This document shows positions 8,376-17,139 of a stretch of DNA of 64,000 nt, piece by piece. Made by a program: the position numbers and the translations under genes. The stretch covers positions 1 through 64,000 of the forward strand of contig NZ_JAGUQP010000015.1 in the NCBI RefSeq assembly GCF_018704065.1, read 5' to 3'. The number at the start of each line of letters is the position of its first letter. The stretch's first letter is position 1. The notes beneath the pieces are model-generated. The model worked only from the letters and a program-made list of their open reading frames with translations, was not told the origin of the DNA and searched no databases. This DNA comes from Desulfovulcanus ferrireducens. GTDB lineage: Bacteria; Desulfobacterota; Desulfovibrionia; Desulfovibrionales; Desulfonatronovibrionaceae.

Positions 8376-8406
8376 AAGCATCGGGCACGGATACTCCGTG
8401 CCTATA

Positions 8407-9021
8407 TTATTTTAATTTGTTATAAACTTCTGCTGCACGTTGAACAACAGTCAAAAAACACAGGGCAATGAACAAAACCAAGCCAATCCAGAGTAAACCT
8501 TCTCTGGCGCCAGGCAGAATAAGTAATAAAAATGCCCAACCAAGCTGATACACTACTCTACTGGTCCTATCCATGATTCCGACATCACATTTTACCCCCA
8601 GGCATTCGGCTCTTGCCTTTATATAGCTTACTAAAACACAAAGAAGAATAGCAATAAACATGGCCATGCTTGCCTGGGCTAACCATTTTCCTTGTTGCCA
8701 GAAAAGGACCCAGAAGCCCATCAAATAAAAGACATCACTTACCCGATCAAAAGCAGAGTCCCACAACGCACCGATTTTGGTTTGGTTGCCATTTTCGCGG
8801 GCCAGAAAGCCATCCAGACTATCGGCCATGCCAGATAAAAGCAAAAGCAATAAGCCCCAAAAAGGATGGGCATAGAAACCAAGGGGAACAATAAGAGAAA
8901 AAATTAGTCCTGAGACTGTAACCCTATTTGGAGTAAAACCATTTTTTTCCAGCCAGGGAAGAACCAGACTATCCATCCACTCATAATAGGTTTTAGCTAA
9001 TGAACAATTTTTCCAGTCCAT
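8407..9021 (-). CDS. CDP-alcohol phosphatidyltransferase family protein
   Basis: Integral membrane enzyme transferring a phosphatidyl (or related) group from a CDP-linked lipid or alcohol to an acceptor hydroxyl in phospholipid synthesis. The full family signature D-x2-DG-x2-AR-x8-G-x3-D-x3-D is visible around residues 66-93 (SLDGFLAR, then GALWDSAFD), so all catalytic and metal-binding residues are present. The 204-residue chain has about six hydrophobic segments. Strong RBS (AGGAGG) precedes the ATG. Candidates are phosphatidylglycerophosphate, phosphatidylinositol-phosphate or CDP-archaeol-like synthases; the acceptor cannot be assigned. It ends with its own terminator before the pseudouridine synthase gene, so the two neighbours are separate units. 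Confidence 0.9.
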   Translation of the reverse strand: MDWKNCSLAKTYYEWMDSLVLPWLEKNGFTPNRVTVSGLIFSLIVPLGFYAHPFWGLLLLLLSGMADSLDGFLARENGNQTKIGALWDSAFDRVSDVFYLMGFWVLFWQQGKWLAQASMAMFIAILLCVLVSYIKARAECLGVKCDVGIMDRTSRVVYQLGWAFLLLILPGAREGLLWIGLVLFIALCFLTVVQRAAEVYNKLK

Positions 9022-9134
9022 TCCTTCCTCCTGTTAACATCGCAGTTCCTTTTCGTGAACAATAATTGGAATGAATACAATAAACAAACTACTATTATAA
9101 CTCCTATCTGTACTGTTATGTACTTTTAGCTACA

Positions 9135-10478
9135 TTACTTTAAAAGCAACGCTGCCAGTCCTAAAAAAGTAAAAAACCCAGCACTGTCAGTCAAGGTTGT
9201 TAGAAAGATACTAGAGGCCTGAGCCGGGTCACGACCAATTTCTTTAAGCAACAATGGTATCGAGGCTCCGGCTATTGCACCCAAAAACATATCCAGAAAA
9301 AGGGCCATGGCCATAACCATGGCTAAACTGACATTCTTAGTCAAAATTACAATAGCCAAAAATATAAGAAAAGCAATAACCGACCCATTGACCAGACCAA
9401 TACGTGCTTCTCTCAAAACAGCCTTCCAAACTTTACGGCGTTCAAAAGGCTCCAGGGCAAGTTGCCTGATCATGACTGCAAGGGATTGCTGACCGGTATT
9501 TCCAGCCTGATTTGCCACTACGGGCATAAGCACAGCCAACATGGCCATCTGAGAAATAGTTCCTTCGAACAGGTGAACAACCCAGGCGGAGATTGCAGAG
9601 TTAAAGAGGTTTATTATCAACCAGGGGATTCTCTTTTTAACCGAGTATTGCCAGGGAGAATCAACAGTTTCATCCGAGCCGGCACCGACCATGGTTTGCA
9701 TATCTTCACTGGCTTCTTCTTGAATGATATCAATAACATCATCGACAGTGACAATACCGAGTATGCGTTGATCATGGTCCACGACTGGAATAGCCAGCAA
9801 GTTATAGCGACTCAAGAGCCTGGCTACTTCTTCCTTATCTTCATTATAAGGAACATAAATAAGGTGTTGCTCATGTAACAGCTCTTTGAGTTTCTTTCCC
9901 GGAGGACTAAGCAGCAAGTCCCGCAAGGACAGAACTCCCTTTAAATGCCTGTATTCATCAACCACATAGGCATAATATGGGACTTCAATCTCTTCTACGC
10001 CCGAACGAATAAGTTTAATAGCCTGGTCAACAGTCAGATCTTGATCCAGAACAAGGATCTCGGTGTTCATTACACCGCCGGCCGTGTCCGGATCAAACTT
10101 TAAAAGATCATTAATCAGAGCCGCGTCTTCGCGGTTCATCCTTCTCAGAATGATCGACCGTACTTCATCTCCCAGTTCATCCAGGATATCGGCCGCGTCA
10201 TCAGGAGACATCTCTTCCAGAATGTCAGCGGCAAGCTCAGGAGGCAACTTGCTCAAGAGCGGGGTGCGATCATGCTTTTCCATCTCCACGATAGACGCCG
10301 CCGCATCTTCAGGAGACTGCCCCTTGATCAACTCAAGCTGCTCCTCCAGAGAAAGATTCTCCAGACGGTCGGCTGCATCTGCCGGGTGGAGATTATCAAA
10401 GCTGGCCGATGGCCAATCTACCTTTTGATAATCAACGCCCTTAGCGCGTGGAGATAAGTCCTGGTCCTGCTTCTTCAT
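9135..10478 (-). CDS. mgtE: Magnesium transporter MgtE
   Basis: Mg2+-gated channel of the inner membrane. The 447-residue chain follows MgtE order: an N-terminal acidic superhelical domain (about 30-130, e.g. LPPELAADILEEMSPDDAADI), two CBS domains (about 135-260, ending VTVDDVIDIIQEE), a plug helix, and five transmembrane helices in the last 170 residues. The pore signature is VANQAGNTGQQS near 323. MgtE senses cytosolic Mg2+ through the N and CBS domains and closes when Mg2+ is high. It is divergent from nadC with only 118 bp between, too short for an M-box riboswitch, and none was seen. Confidence 0.95.
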   Translation of the reverse strand: MKKQDQDLSPRAKGVDYQKVDWPSASFDNLHPADAADRLENLSLEEQLELIKGQSPEDAAASIVEMEKHDRTPLLSKLPPELAADILEEMSPDDAADILDELGDEVRSIILRRMNREDAALINDLLKFDPDTAGGVMNTEILVLDQDLTVDQAIKLIRSGVEEIEVPYYAYVVDEYRHLKGVLSLRDLLLSPPGKKLKELLHEQHLIYVPYNEDKEEVARLLSRYNLLAIPVVDHDQRILGIVTVDDVIDIIQEEASEDMQTMVGAGSDETVDSPWQYSVKKRIPWLIINLFNSAISAWVVHLFEGTISQMAMLAVLMPVVANQAGNTGQQSLAVMIRQLALEPFERRKVWKAVLREARIGLVNGSVIAFLIFLAIVILTKNVSLAMVMAMALFLDMFLGAIAGASIPLLLKEIGRDPAQASSIFLTTLTDSAGFFTFLGLAALLLK

Positions 10479-10596
10479 AACTGAATTGAGTTATATCAAA
10501 AAAGCCTGACCGTCAAAGAAAATAAACCAATATCAACTGCTTAACTTGACGAAAACGCACCCCTCCCTTAACAAAAAAATTTAGGGAGAATATATT

Positions 10597-11454
10597 ATGG
10601 AGATATTTAATTCTTTTTTTAAGGGAGAAGCCCTTAGTTTTTTAAGAAAAATCATTGCTCTAAGCCTGGAGGAAGATGGAGAAGATCTAACATCCAAAAA
10701 TTTGTTCGGAGCGGATAACCATTTAACAGCCAAAATAGTGGCCAAACAGGATACTATAGTAGTTGGCCTACCCATTATACCTTTAATTCTTGACCATATT
10801 CCAGGCCCTGCAAAATATTCTTTCGTCGTCCGAGAAGGTCAATTTGTGCCAAAAGGGACAATTATTGCCACCATGCATGGTTTGGCATATAAACTGTTAA
10901 AAGGAGAAAGAGTAATTTTAAACTTTATCTGTCACCTATCAGGAATAGCCAATTTAACCCATAAGTTTTGTCAAAAAATTGCTGGTAGCGGAGTGACCTT
11001 GCTGGATACCCGCAAAACTTTGCCAGGCTTGCGCTATCCAGAAAAATACGCAGTCCTGAGAGGAGGAGGTCAGAACCACCGCCTCAACCTGTCTGAAATG
11101 CTCATGCTCAAGGACAATCACATTGACCAGGCCGGCAGTATCCTTCAAGCCGTACAAAAACTAAGACAAACCCTTACCCCCTGCCCCCCGATAGAAGTAG
11201 AATGCCGCACACTAGCCGAGGTCAAAGAGGCAGTTCAGGCCGAGGCCAACAGGATAATGCTCGATAATATGTCAGAAAAAGAAATGAAGGAAGCCTTAAA
11301 ACTTATTCCTGAACATATTGAATCGGAAATAAGCGGTGGAGTTACTTTGGATAATATTTCCAGAATAGCAAGCTTAAAACCAACTTATATTTCTACGGGG
11401 GCCATTACCCTTTCCGCACCGGCTGCAGACTTCAGTATGCAAATTGAGTCTTGA
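10597..11454 (+). CDS. nadC: Nicotinate-nucleotide pyrophosphorylase (quinolinate phosphoribosyltransferase)
   Basis: Condenses quinolinate with PRPP to form nicotinate mononucleotide and CO2, the third step of de novo NAD synthesis. The 285-residue protein shows LDTRKTLPGLRYPEKYAVLRGGGQNHR with the Arg/Lys/His substrate-binding residues, LSEMLMLKDNHI, IEVECRT and IMLDNMS, all standard for NadC. The sheet at the C-terminus (EISGGVTLDNI, YISTGAIT) completes the barrel. AGGGAG about 8 nt before the ATG. It opens the nadC-nadA-nadB operon; the nadA start is 66 nt downstream. The enzyme order in the operon is the reverse of the pathway order. Confidence 0.96.
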   Translation: MEIFNSFFKGEALSFLRKIIALSLEEDGEDLTSKNLFGADNHLTAKIVAKQDTIVVGLPIIPLILDHIPGPAKYSFVVREGQFVPKGTIIATMHGLAYKLLKGERVILNFICHLSGIANLTHKFCQKIAGSGVTLLDTRKTLPGLRYPEKYAVLRGGGQNHRLNLSEMLMLKDNHIDQAGSILQAVQKLRQTLTPCPPIEVECRTLAEVKEAVQAEANRIMLDNMSEKEMKEALKLIPEHIESEISGGVTLDNISRIASLKPTYISTGAITLSAPAADFSMQIES

Positions 11455-11520
11455 TCCATGATCTATAACTCAGGGCGAACCCATAGAACCACGCCAACTC
11501 ATAAGGAGGAGCTACTACCT

Positions 11521-12537
11521 ATGAACCAAATTGAACAAATTAAAAAAAATTTAGGACCGGACCTGGCCATATTAGGACATCACTACCAAAACGATAATAT
11601 TATTGCGTACACTGACATTAAAGGAGATTCTCTGGAACTAGCCCGCAAGATTCCAGAACTTAAAGCAAAATATATTGTTTTCTGCGGTGTACATTTTATG
11701 GCAGAATCAGCAGCCATCCTGGCCCAAGAAAATCAAATGGTTTTCCTACCGGCTTTGGATGCCCGCTGTGTCATGGCTGATACTGCCCCCGCCAGCCTGG
11801 TAGAAAAAATCCTGATTAGCTTAAACCAGGAAGGGAAAAAAATAATACCTTTGGCCTATGTCAATTCTTCTGCCGAAGTGAAGGCGATTTGCGGAAAGTA
11901 CGATGGCTCAGTATGCACCTCGGCCAATGCCCCAAAAATGCTCGCCTGGGCATTAAATCAAGGGGATGGGGTGCTTTTTTTGCCGGATAAAAACCTGGGC
12001 CAAAACATGGCCAAAATCCTGGGTCTTTCTCCCGGTGAAATTGTCACCGTGGATATCCGCAGCCAGGGTAAGCATATAAACTTTGGAAAGATTAAAGACA
12101 AAAAACTCTTTTTGTGGCCTGGTGTATGCGCCATACACTTTCGCTTTAAAGCTGAGCAGCTTAACCACATAAGGAAAACCGACCCCAAGGCCAAAATAAT
12201 AGTCCACCCGGAATGCGATCCGGATGTTGTTGCCATTGCTGATGCCAGCGGCTCCACTTCATTCATTATCAAATACGTCCGGGAGGCAGAACCCGGGACA
12301 CGAATCTATGTAGGCACTGAGGACAACCTGGTCCACAGACTGGCTAACGAATATCGGGGACAAAAAGAAGTTTTGCCAATTACTCCCAGTTTATGTAGCA
12401 ACATGGCTAAAATTACCGAACAAAATCTCCTACATACCTTAAAGAACATGAAACCAGAAAATAAAATTACAGTTTCGGAAGATATAGCCGTTCTGGCTCG
12501 CAAAGCTTTAGAAAAAATGCTCGAGGTTTGTAGTTAA
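11521..12537 (+). CDS. nadA: Quinolinate synthase A
   Basis: [4Fe-4S] enzyme condensing iminoaspartate with dihydroxyacetone phosphate to quinolinate. Three cysteines in the expected contexts are the cluster ligands: the one in SVCTSANAP or the earlier FCGVHFMAE, HPECDPDV, and SLCSNMAKI. The start is the ATG at 11,521, preceded by a strong AAGGAGGAG at 11,503-11,511. The frame is open to an ATG at 11,458, but that segment is unlike NadA and lacks an RBS. 338 residues, normal for the long type. The stop overlaps the nadB start (TAATG), indicating translational coupling, which fits direct handover of unstable iminoaspartate. Confidence 0.96.
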   Translation: MNQIEQIKKNLGPDLAILGHHYQNDNIIAYTDIKGDSLELARKIPELKAKYIVFCGVHFMAESAAILAQENQMVFLPALDARCVMADTAPASLVEKILISLNQEGKKIIPLAYVNSSAEVKAICGKYDGSVCTSANAPKMLAWALNQGDGVLFLPDKNLGQNMAKILGLSPGEIVTVDIRSQGKHINFGKIKDKKLFLWPGVCAIHFRFKAEQLNHIRKTDPKAKIIVHPECDPDVVAIADASGSTSFIIKYVREAEPGTRIYVGTEDNLVHRLANEYRGQKEVLPITPSLCSNMAKITEQNLLHTLKNMKPENKITVSEDIAVLARKALEKMLEVCS

Positions 12538-14135
12538 TGTCCAGTAGATTAAAAACCCAAGTTCTCGTTATTGGCTCTGGCATTGCCGGATGTACTGCCG
12601 CCCTGACCCTAGCAGAATTCGGTGTGGAAGTACTGCTTGTTACTGCAGGCAAAAATCTTGACGATGGAAACACTGCCCTGGCCCAAGGTGGCATAGTTTA
12701 CCGCTCAGAAAACGATAACCCTAAACTTCTGGAAAAGGATATCCTCACTGCCGGATGGAATCACAACTATCTGCGGGCGGTACGTTATCTCTGCCGTAAA
12801 GGCCCGGAAGTGGTTAAGGAACTTCTCATTGAAAAATTTAATGTCCCTTTTGAACTTAATGATCCCAGCCGACATTATCTAACCAAAGAAGGTGGCCACA
12901 GTCAGGCCAGAATCCTCTTTTGTGCTGATTATACCGGCCGAGCCATAATGGATGTTCTGGCCCAAAGAGTTGTGGCCAATCCCCAAATCAAGGTCCTGAC
13001 CAACCGCACAGCCATAGATCTTCTGACCTCGCACCACCACAGTACCAGGCTGGAATTTAAATATCATCTGAAAAACCAGTGCGTTGGGGCCTATGTCCTA
13101 AATAACCAGACAAATACTGTTGAGACTATACTTGCTGACTTTACTGTCCTGGCCACCGGCGGCATTGGCCAGATTTATTTACATACGACCAATACGGCTT
13201 CATCCATTGGCTCATGCTTGGCAATGGCTCATAGGGCAGGAGCCAGGATAATGAATGTAGAATTTGTCCAATTCCATCCCACAGCCCTATTTCACCGCTC
13301 AGAAAGAAAATTTCTCATTTCCGAGGCAGTACGCGGCGAGGGCGCAAAGTTAATTAACAGCCAAGGCAAACCATTCATGTCCATCTATGACCCCAGAGGC
13401 GATCTGGCTCCGAGAGATATTGTTACCAGGGCTATAATTGAAGAAATGCTTAAACGAGGTGAGGATTGTGTATATCTGGATGCTGCTTCGCACATCAGTA
13501 AAGACTTAAAGGAACGCTTCCCCACTATTTATAAAAAATGTTTGGAAATAGGTATTGATATTACCAAGGAGCCAATACCGGTCGTCCCCGCTGCCCATTA
13601 TTTTTGTGGCGGTATATTAGTAGATCTGCACGGCCGGACAACAATTGACCGCTTATATGCTGGTGGCGAGTGCTCTTGCACTGGAGTACATGGAGCCAAT
13701 AGGCTCGCCAGCACCTCACTGTTAGAGGGCTTGTTATGGGGCTATAGTATTGGCCAAGATATTGGCCAAAGATACCGTCAGAGAACAAGGTTAAGTCAAA
13801 GAATTCAGGAATCTATACCTGATTGGCGTTTTTCAGGCAATGAGCAAAACGAAGACCCTGCTCTCATAGCCCAAGACTGGGCTACTATCAAACATACCAT
13901 GTGGAACTATGTGGGCATAGTACGCACTTCATCCAGGCTAAAACGAGCTTTTGAAGACCTGCGTAACTTAAATAAACGGCTGCATGATTTTTACCGTGAA
14001 ACCCCCATATCCAAACCTCTTGTTGATCTTTTCCACGGCTGTCAGGCAGCTTATATCATTACCACTGCAGCAATGCGGAATGAGCAAAGCACAGGTTGTC
14101 ACTTCCGCCAAGACAGGCCTTATAAGAAAAAATAG
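12537..14135 (+). CDS. nadB: L-aspartate oxidase
   Basis: FAD enzyme oxidising L-aspartate to iminoaspartate, the first NAD-specific step; in anaerobes fumarate is the likely electron acceptor. The N-terminal dinucleotide-binding motif VIGSGIAGCTAAL is near residue 10. Other family marks are NTALAQGGIVYR, EGGHSQARI, ATGGIGQIY, FVQFHPTA, and GEVSCTG-like GGECSCTGVHGANRLASTSLLEGL near 380 (FAD- and substrate-binding). The C-terminal helical domain contains the TSSRLKRA stretch. 532 residues, normal length. Start overlaps the nadA stop by one base. The C-terminus ends in a basic tail (RPYKKK). Confidence 0.96.
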   Translation: MSSRLKTQVLVIGSGIAGCTAALTLAEFGVEVLLVTAGKNLDDGNTALAQGGIVYRSENDNPKLLEKDILTAGWNHNYLRAVRYLCRKGPEVVKELLIEKFNVPFELNDPSRHYLTKEGGHSQARILFCADYTGRAIMDVLAQRVVANPQIKVLTNRTAIDLLTSHHHSTRLEFKYHLKNQCVGAYVLNNQTNTVETILADFTVLATGGIGQIYLHTTNTASSIGSCLAMAHRAGARIMNVEFVQFHPTALFHRSERKFLISEAVRGEGAKLINSQGKPFMSIYDPRGDLAPRDIVTRAIIEEMLKRGEDCVYLDAASHISKDLKERFPTIYKKCLEIGIDITKEPIPVVPAAHYFCGGILVDLHGRTTIDRLYAGGECSCTGVHGANRLASTSLLEGLLWGYSIGQDIGQRYRQRTRLSQRIQESIPDWRFSGNEQNEDPALIAQDWATIKHTMWNYVGIVRTSSRLKRAFEDLRNLNKRLHDFYRETPISKPLVDLFHGCQAAYIITTAAMRNEQSTGCHFRQDRPYKKK

Positions 14136-14268
14136 TTCAAAATCATAATAACGGCACAAACCCTGAAAACCAGACCATGAAGCTTAAAAAGAAATGAAAA
14201 ACATAACAGTTTATAACTACCTTAATCCATAGAAAATTTTTCAAACTCATACATCATGTATTAGTAAT

Positions 14269-15297
14269 ATGGTAGCAAATAAAATACCGGCCATTGTTTG
14301 TACTGCATCAGATCTAAACTTTGAAAATGATAAACATAATCTCGAATGTTTAGGCATTCGTATCACCAATAGATTTTCTTCGGGTATCGCAGTCATAGAC
14401 TATGCTAAATTTAATAAACTTTGCCTGGTTATCGCTGATAATCAACTGAGTGACATGAGCGTCATTGACCTCGTACATAAATTACAAAATAAATTACAAA
14501 ATAAATTTATTCCTATCGTTGTGATCTCTGATCGGTCAGAGCGTGATTTTGTCTTAGACATTATTGCAGCCGGCTGTACAGGTTTTGTCATTCGACCTTA
14601 TCATTTAAAAACTTTACAAGAACATATAAAAAATTCACTAAGTTTGTTTTACTTTAATGAAATCGATGATGAGTTGCTAAAAAACGCAATGAACGACATC
14701 ACTAAGGGTAATTATGACCATGCCATAGAAAGCTTAAATGAAATTATTGATGTTGAAAAAAAAGATGCTCAATATTATTTTGATCTTGGAAACTCATACT
14801 TGCTAGAAGAAAAATTTACAAAAGCAATAATCGCCTTTAATAAGGCCTTAAAAATAAACAATCTTTTCATAAAGGCATACAAAGGGCTTGCAGAAGCATA
14901 TAAAGGCAAAAATAACATAAAAAAATACAAGTATTACTTAAGTAAATGCGCTGAAGAATATGCAAAAAGAGATAATTTTGAGGAAGTAAAAAAATTATTT
15001 ATTGAAATTTTAAAAGTAGATCCATATTCTCCTAATCCTTATAATAATTTAGGGATAAATCTTAGAAAAAAAGGTCAATACAACTTGGCAATCGATGCAT
15101 ACCGCAAGGCTTTGGCTCTGGATCCAAAGGATGAGAACATCTATTTTAATATGGCAAAAGCTTATTTTTTTATGAAGCAGTATGCCGATGCAAAAAAATT
15201 CACTTTAAAAGCATTAAATTTAAACCCTAATTTCGCCGTTGCTGAAACTCTTTTAAAAAATCTTAACAAAAAATTGAAAAAATATGCTCAAAGTTAA
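14269..15297 (+). CDS. Receiver-like domain fused to TPR repeats
   Basis: Residues 1-125 look like a response-regulator receiver fold: a central Asp in VIADNQLSDMS near residue 57 sits where phosphorylation occurs, and GFVIRPYH near 110 corresponds to the usual KPF segment but has Arg instead of the conserved Lys. The acidic pocket near the N-terminus is not clearly present, so the domain may be unphosphorylated or degenerate. From about residue 130 the chain is tetratricopeptide repeats (e.g. YYFDLGNSYLLEEKFTKAII, PYNNLGINLRKKGQYNLAID, NPNFAVA). No output domain is seen, suggesting protein-protein signalling. Noticeably more AT-rich than its neighbours. SD weak. Partner unknown. Confidence 0.75.
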   Translation: MVANKIPAIVCTASDLNFENDKHNLECLGIRITNRFSSGIAVIDYAKFNKLCLVIADNQLSDMSVIDLVHKLQNKLQNKFIPIVVISDRSERDFVLDIIAAGCTGFVIRPYHLKTLQEHIKNSLSLFYFNEIDDELLKNAMNDITKGNYDHAIESLNEIIDVEKKDAQYYFDLGNSYLLEEKFTKAIIAFNKALKINNLFIKAYKGLAEAYKGKNNIKKYKYYLSKCAEEYAKRDNFEEVKKLFIEILKVDPYSPNPYNNLGINLRKKGQYNLAIDAYRKALALDPKDENIYFNMAKAYFFMKQYADAKKFTLKALNLNPNFAVAETLLKNLNKKLKKYAQS

Positions 15298-15450
15298 AGA
15301 CTGAAGTTTCAGAAAAGCTCTGCAAAATTCATCATTTTTTTAATAACACACTAAAATTACTTAATATTCAAAAAAAATCCACTCCACCCCGCCAAAGCGG
15401 ATGTGTATGTGGCCATCTAGCCTGGCTACTCTGAACGAAGGTGATATTTT

Positions 15451-15657
15451 ATGGCAACAAAATTTCGAGGATGTCCTATATGCGGTAAAATTGTGGACAC
15501 AGAAAATGAACCACACACTTTATATGACTGCCGCAACTTCATCCTTAAAAGACTGTATAGCAAGGACTATCAATTTAAGCGGATAGAGCTCGAAAAATTG
15601 TTGGATAAGGTAAATAAAAAATTAAAAACAAGCAGCAGGAACCTTGTAGATACTTAA
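15451..15657 (+). CDS. Small Cys/His-rich protein (putative zinc-binding), unknown function
   Basis: A 68-residue ORF preceded by GAAGGTGA about 7 nt before the ATG. It starts with a knuckle-like CPIC at residues 8-11, followed by His22 and Cys27, spacing that could hold one metal ion, and ends with a Lys-rich helical stretch (residues 32-60). I do not recognise a family. It sits alone between the TPR protein and a dispersed repeat element. Coding is supported by the RBS and the Cys pattern only. Confidence 0.5.
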   Translation: MATKFRGCPICGKIVDTENEPHTLYDCRNFILKRLYSKDYQFKRIELEKLLDKVNKKLKTSSRNLVDT

Positions 15658-16008
15658 GTCGACCATAATATAGGCCTTCAGAAAAGACTTATTGCGGCAA
15701 CAGACAAATTGCTAAAGTCTGCATTCGAAAGAAATTTGAGCGGTTTAATATATGCGTCTGCAAAAAGGGACTTTTTGCAGGCAATGTTGAATCTTGAATG
15801 ATGAATGTTGAATTATTTGAATAGGTTACAAGATAAAGATGTTTGTCAAAACTGTAAAATTTAATTATTGCATCCAAAGACAAAATATAACGCCTTCAGG
15901 CAATATATAAATAACGACCACTTGATAAATCTAATACTAACTCAACTCAACCCAGATAAAACGCAGGTAGACTGTGCATAAAAAAAGCCCCGCTAAGCGG
16001 GGCTTTTT
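15658..16008. other. Intergenic region, 351 bp, holding a repeat element and a terminator
   Basis: No gene is visible. The stretch contains copy A of a MITE-like repeat (15,752-15,874) and the shared terminator at 15,981-16,010; the remainder is AT-rich. Confidence 0.5.
15752..15874 (+). repeat. MITE-like dispersed repeat, copy A
   Basis: About 123 bp. It begins with an internal palindrome (CTGCAAAAAG...CTTTTTGCAG) and continues with TTGAAT-type short repeats. The whole segment is repeated in inverted orientation at 54,808-54,938 with only scattered substitutions and a 6-nt deletion near this copy's right end (GCATC arm). Ends carry a GATGC/GCATC-type inverted repeat, degenerate on the left here (TATGC). 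No ORF inside, so it is non-coding and probably non-autonomous. Confidence 0.8.
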
Positions 16009-16010
16009 TT
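15981..16010. terminator. Bidirectional rho-independent terminator
   Basis: The stem GCCCCGC-TAA-GCGGGGC (15,987-16,003) is flanked by an A-run on the left and a T-run on the right, so it works in both directions. It ends secF on the minus strand (the secF stop codon overlaps the T-run) and can stop transcripts coming from 15,451-15,657. Confidence 0.9.
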
Positions 16011-17061
16011 ATGCCTCTTCTTCAACTTTGGGTTTAAATCCCAATAATATCGGGCTGGCCACATAAATAGATGAATATGTTCCGACCAACACTCCAACTA
16101 AAAGAGCGAAGGCAAAGTCATGTATCACTCCACCTCCAAATAAAAACAAGCAGACTACAACAATTAATGTTGTTCCGGAGGTAAGTATGGTTCTACTCAA
16201 GGTCTGATTAATGCTTACATTAATAGTTCTGGCCAGCGAAGGAGATATTTTTGCCCGCAAATTTTCCCGTATCCGGTCAAAAACAATAATTGTATCGTTT
16301 AAAGAATAACCGACGATTGTCAAAAGAGCAGCAACGATTGTTAAATCAAACTCTTTATCCAGTAAAGAAAATATGCCCACCGTAATAAAAACATCATGAA
16401 TCAAGGCCAAAACCGCGCCAAGTGCATAATTTAACTTTAAGTACCAACACAGGCCCAAAGTTATAAGCATAGCAGCTACAATCAACACACTCATGGGCAT
16501 GGTCAAAAGCTTTAACACATACACACCCAATGCTAATCCAGCAGCCATTACACCGGCAGTCATCCAGCGTTGCTCAAAACGCCCCGAAATATAAATAGCT
16601 ATCAACAACACTGCATAAAATAATGCTTCCAAGGCTTTGGACCTGAGATCTGCCCCTACTTTGGGACCAACCATTTCAAGCCTTTGGATTTCAAATTTTT
16701 TGCCGGGTAAATTCTTTTTTAAATTTTCCTCTACCAAAGACCTGATTTTTTCTGGAGAAAATTTGTCGGCTGAGGTTCGCAAAAGATATTCATTGTCTTC
16801 TTTATCCCCGAAACGTTGGACCACCAAGCTCGGAAGGCTGGCCTCTTTTAATGCCTGTTTTAATTCTTTGACATCAACACTCTGATCAAACTTGACCTGA
16901 ACTATTACCCCGCCGGCAAAATCTATCCCGTATTTGGGCCCGCCTTTAACGATCAAGGATAAGACCCCGACCAGGATAAGCAGTCCAGATAATAAAAAGG
17001 CCCATTTACGCAGGCCTATAAAATCGATATCTGTATCCGGTCTAATAATTTGTAAACCCAT
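16009..17061 (-). CDS. secF: Protein translocase subunit SecF
   Basis: Inner-membrane RND-family partner of SecD that uses the proton (or sodium) gradient to help pull preproteins through SecYEG. 350 residues: the first TM segment near 20-38, the periplasmic P4-type domain (about 45-140, starting YGIDFAGGVIVQVKF), then five TM helices including the VGYSLNDTIIVFDRIREN motif near 245-262 shared with SecD. Strong RBS AAAGGAGGAG. Located 78 nt after secD on the same strand, giving the usual order yajC-secD-secF, although a terminator separates yajC. Ends at the bidirectional terminator. Confidence 0.97.
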   Translation of the reverse strand: MGLQIIRPDTDIDFIGLRKWAFLLSGLLILVGVLSLIVKGGPKYGIDFAGGVIVQVKFDQSVDVKELKQALKEASLPSLVVQRFGDKEDNEYLLRTSADKFSPEKIRSLVEENLKKNLPGKKFEIQRLEMVGPKVGADLRSKALEALFYAVLLIAIYISGRFEQRWMTAGVMAAGLALGVYVLKLLTMPMSVLIVAAMLITLGLCWYLKLNYALGAVLALIHDVFITVGIFSLLDKEFDLTIVAALLTIVGYSLNDTIIVFDRIRENLRAKISPSLARTINVSINQTLSRTILTSGTTLIVVVCLFLFGGGVIHDFAFALLVGVLVGTYSSIYVASPILLGFKPKVEEEA

Positions 17062-17139
17062 TATCCAGGCTCCTCCTTTTATAGCTCAAAGCTCGTAGTA
17101 TAATTATAGCTGATAGCTGGAGTTAGAATGTCCAACTTC

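Noticed and set aside
8347-8388. N-terminal extension of the pseudouridine synthase to 8,388
   Set aside because: The 14 extra codons are the GC-rich terminator hairpin of the upstream gene; family similarity starts at the ATG at 8,346.
9462-9878. 138-codon plus-strand ORF antisense to mgtE
   Set aside because: Lies fully within mgtE, whose domains are intact; composition is that of a shadow frame.
10479-10596. M-box (Mg2+) riboswitch upstream of mgtE
   Set aside because: Only 118 bp lie between mgtE and nadC; no M-box elements were found.
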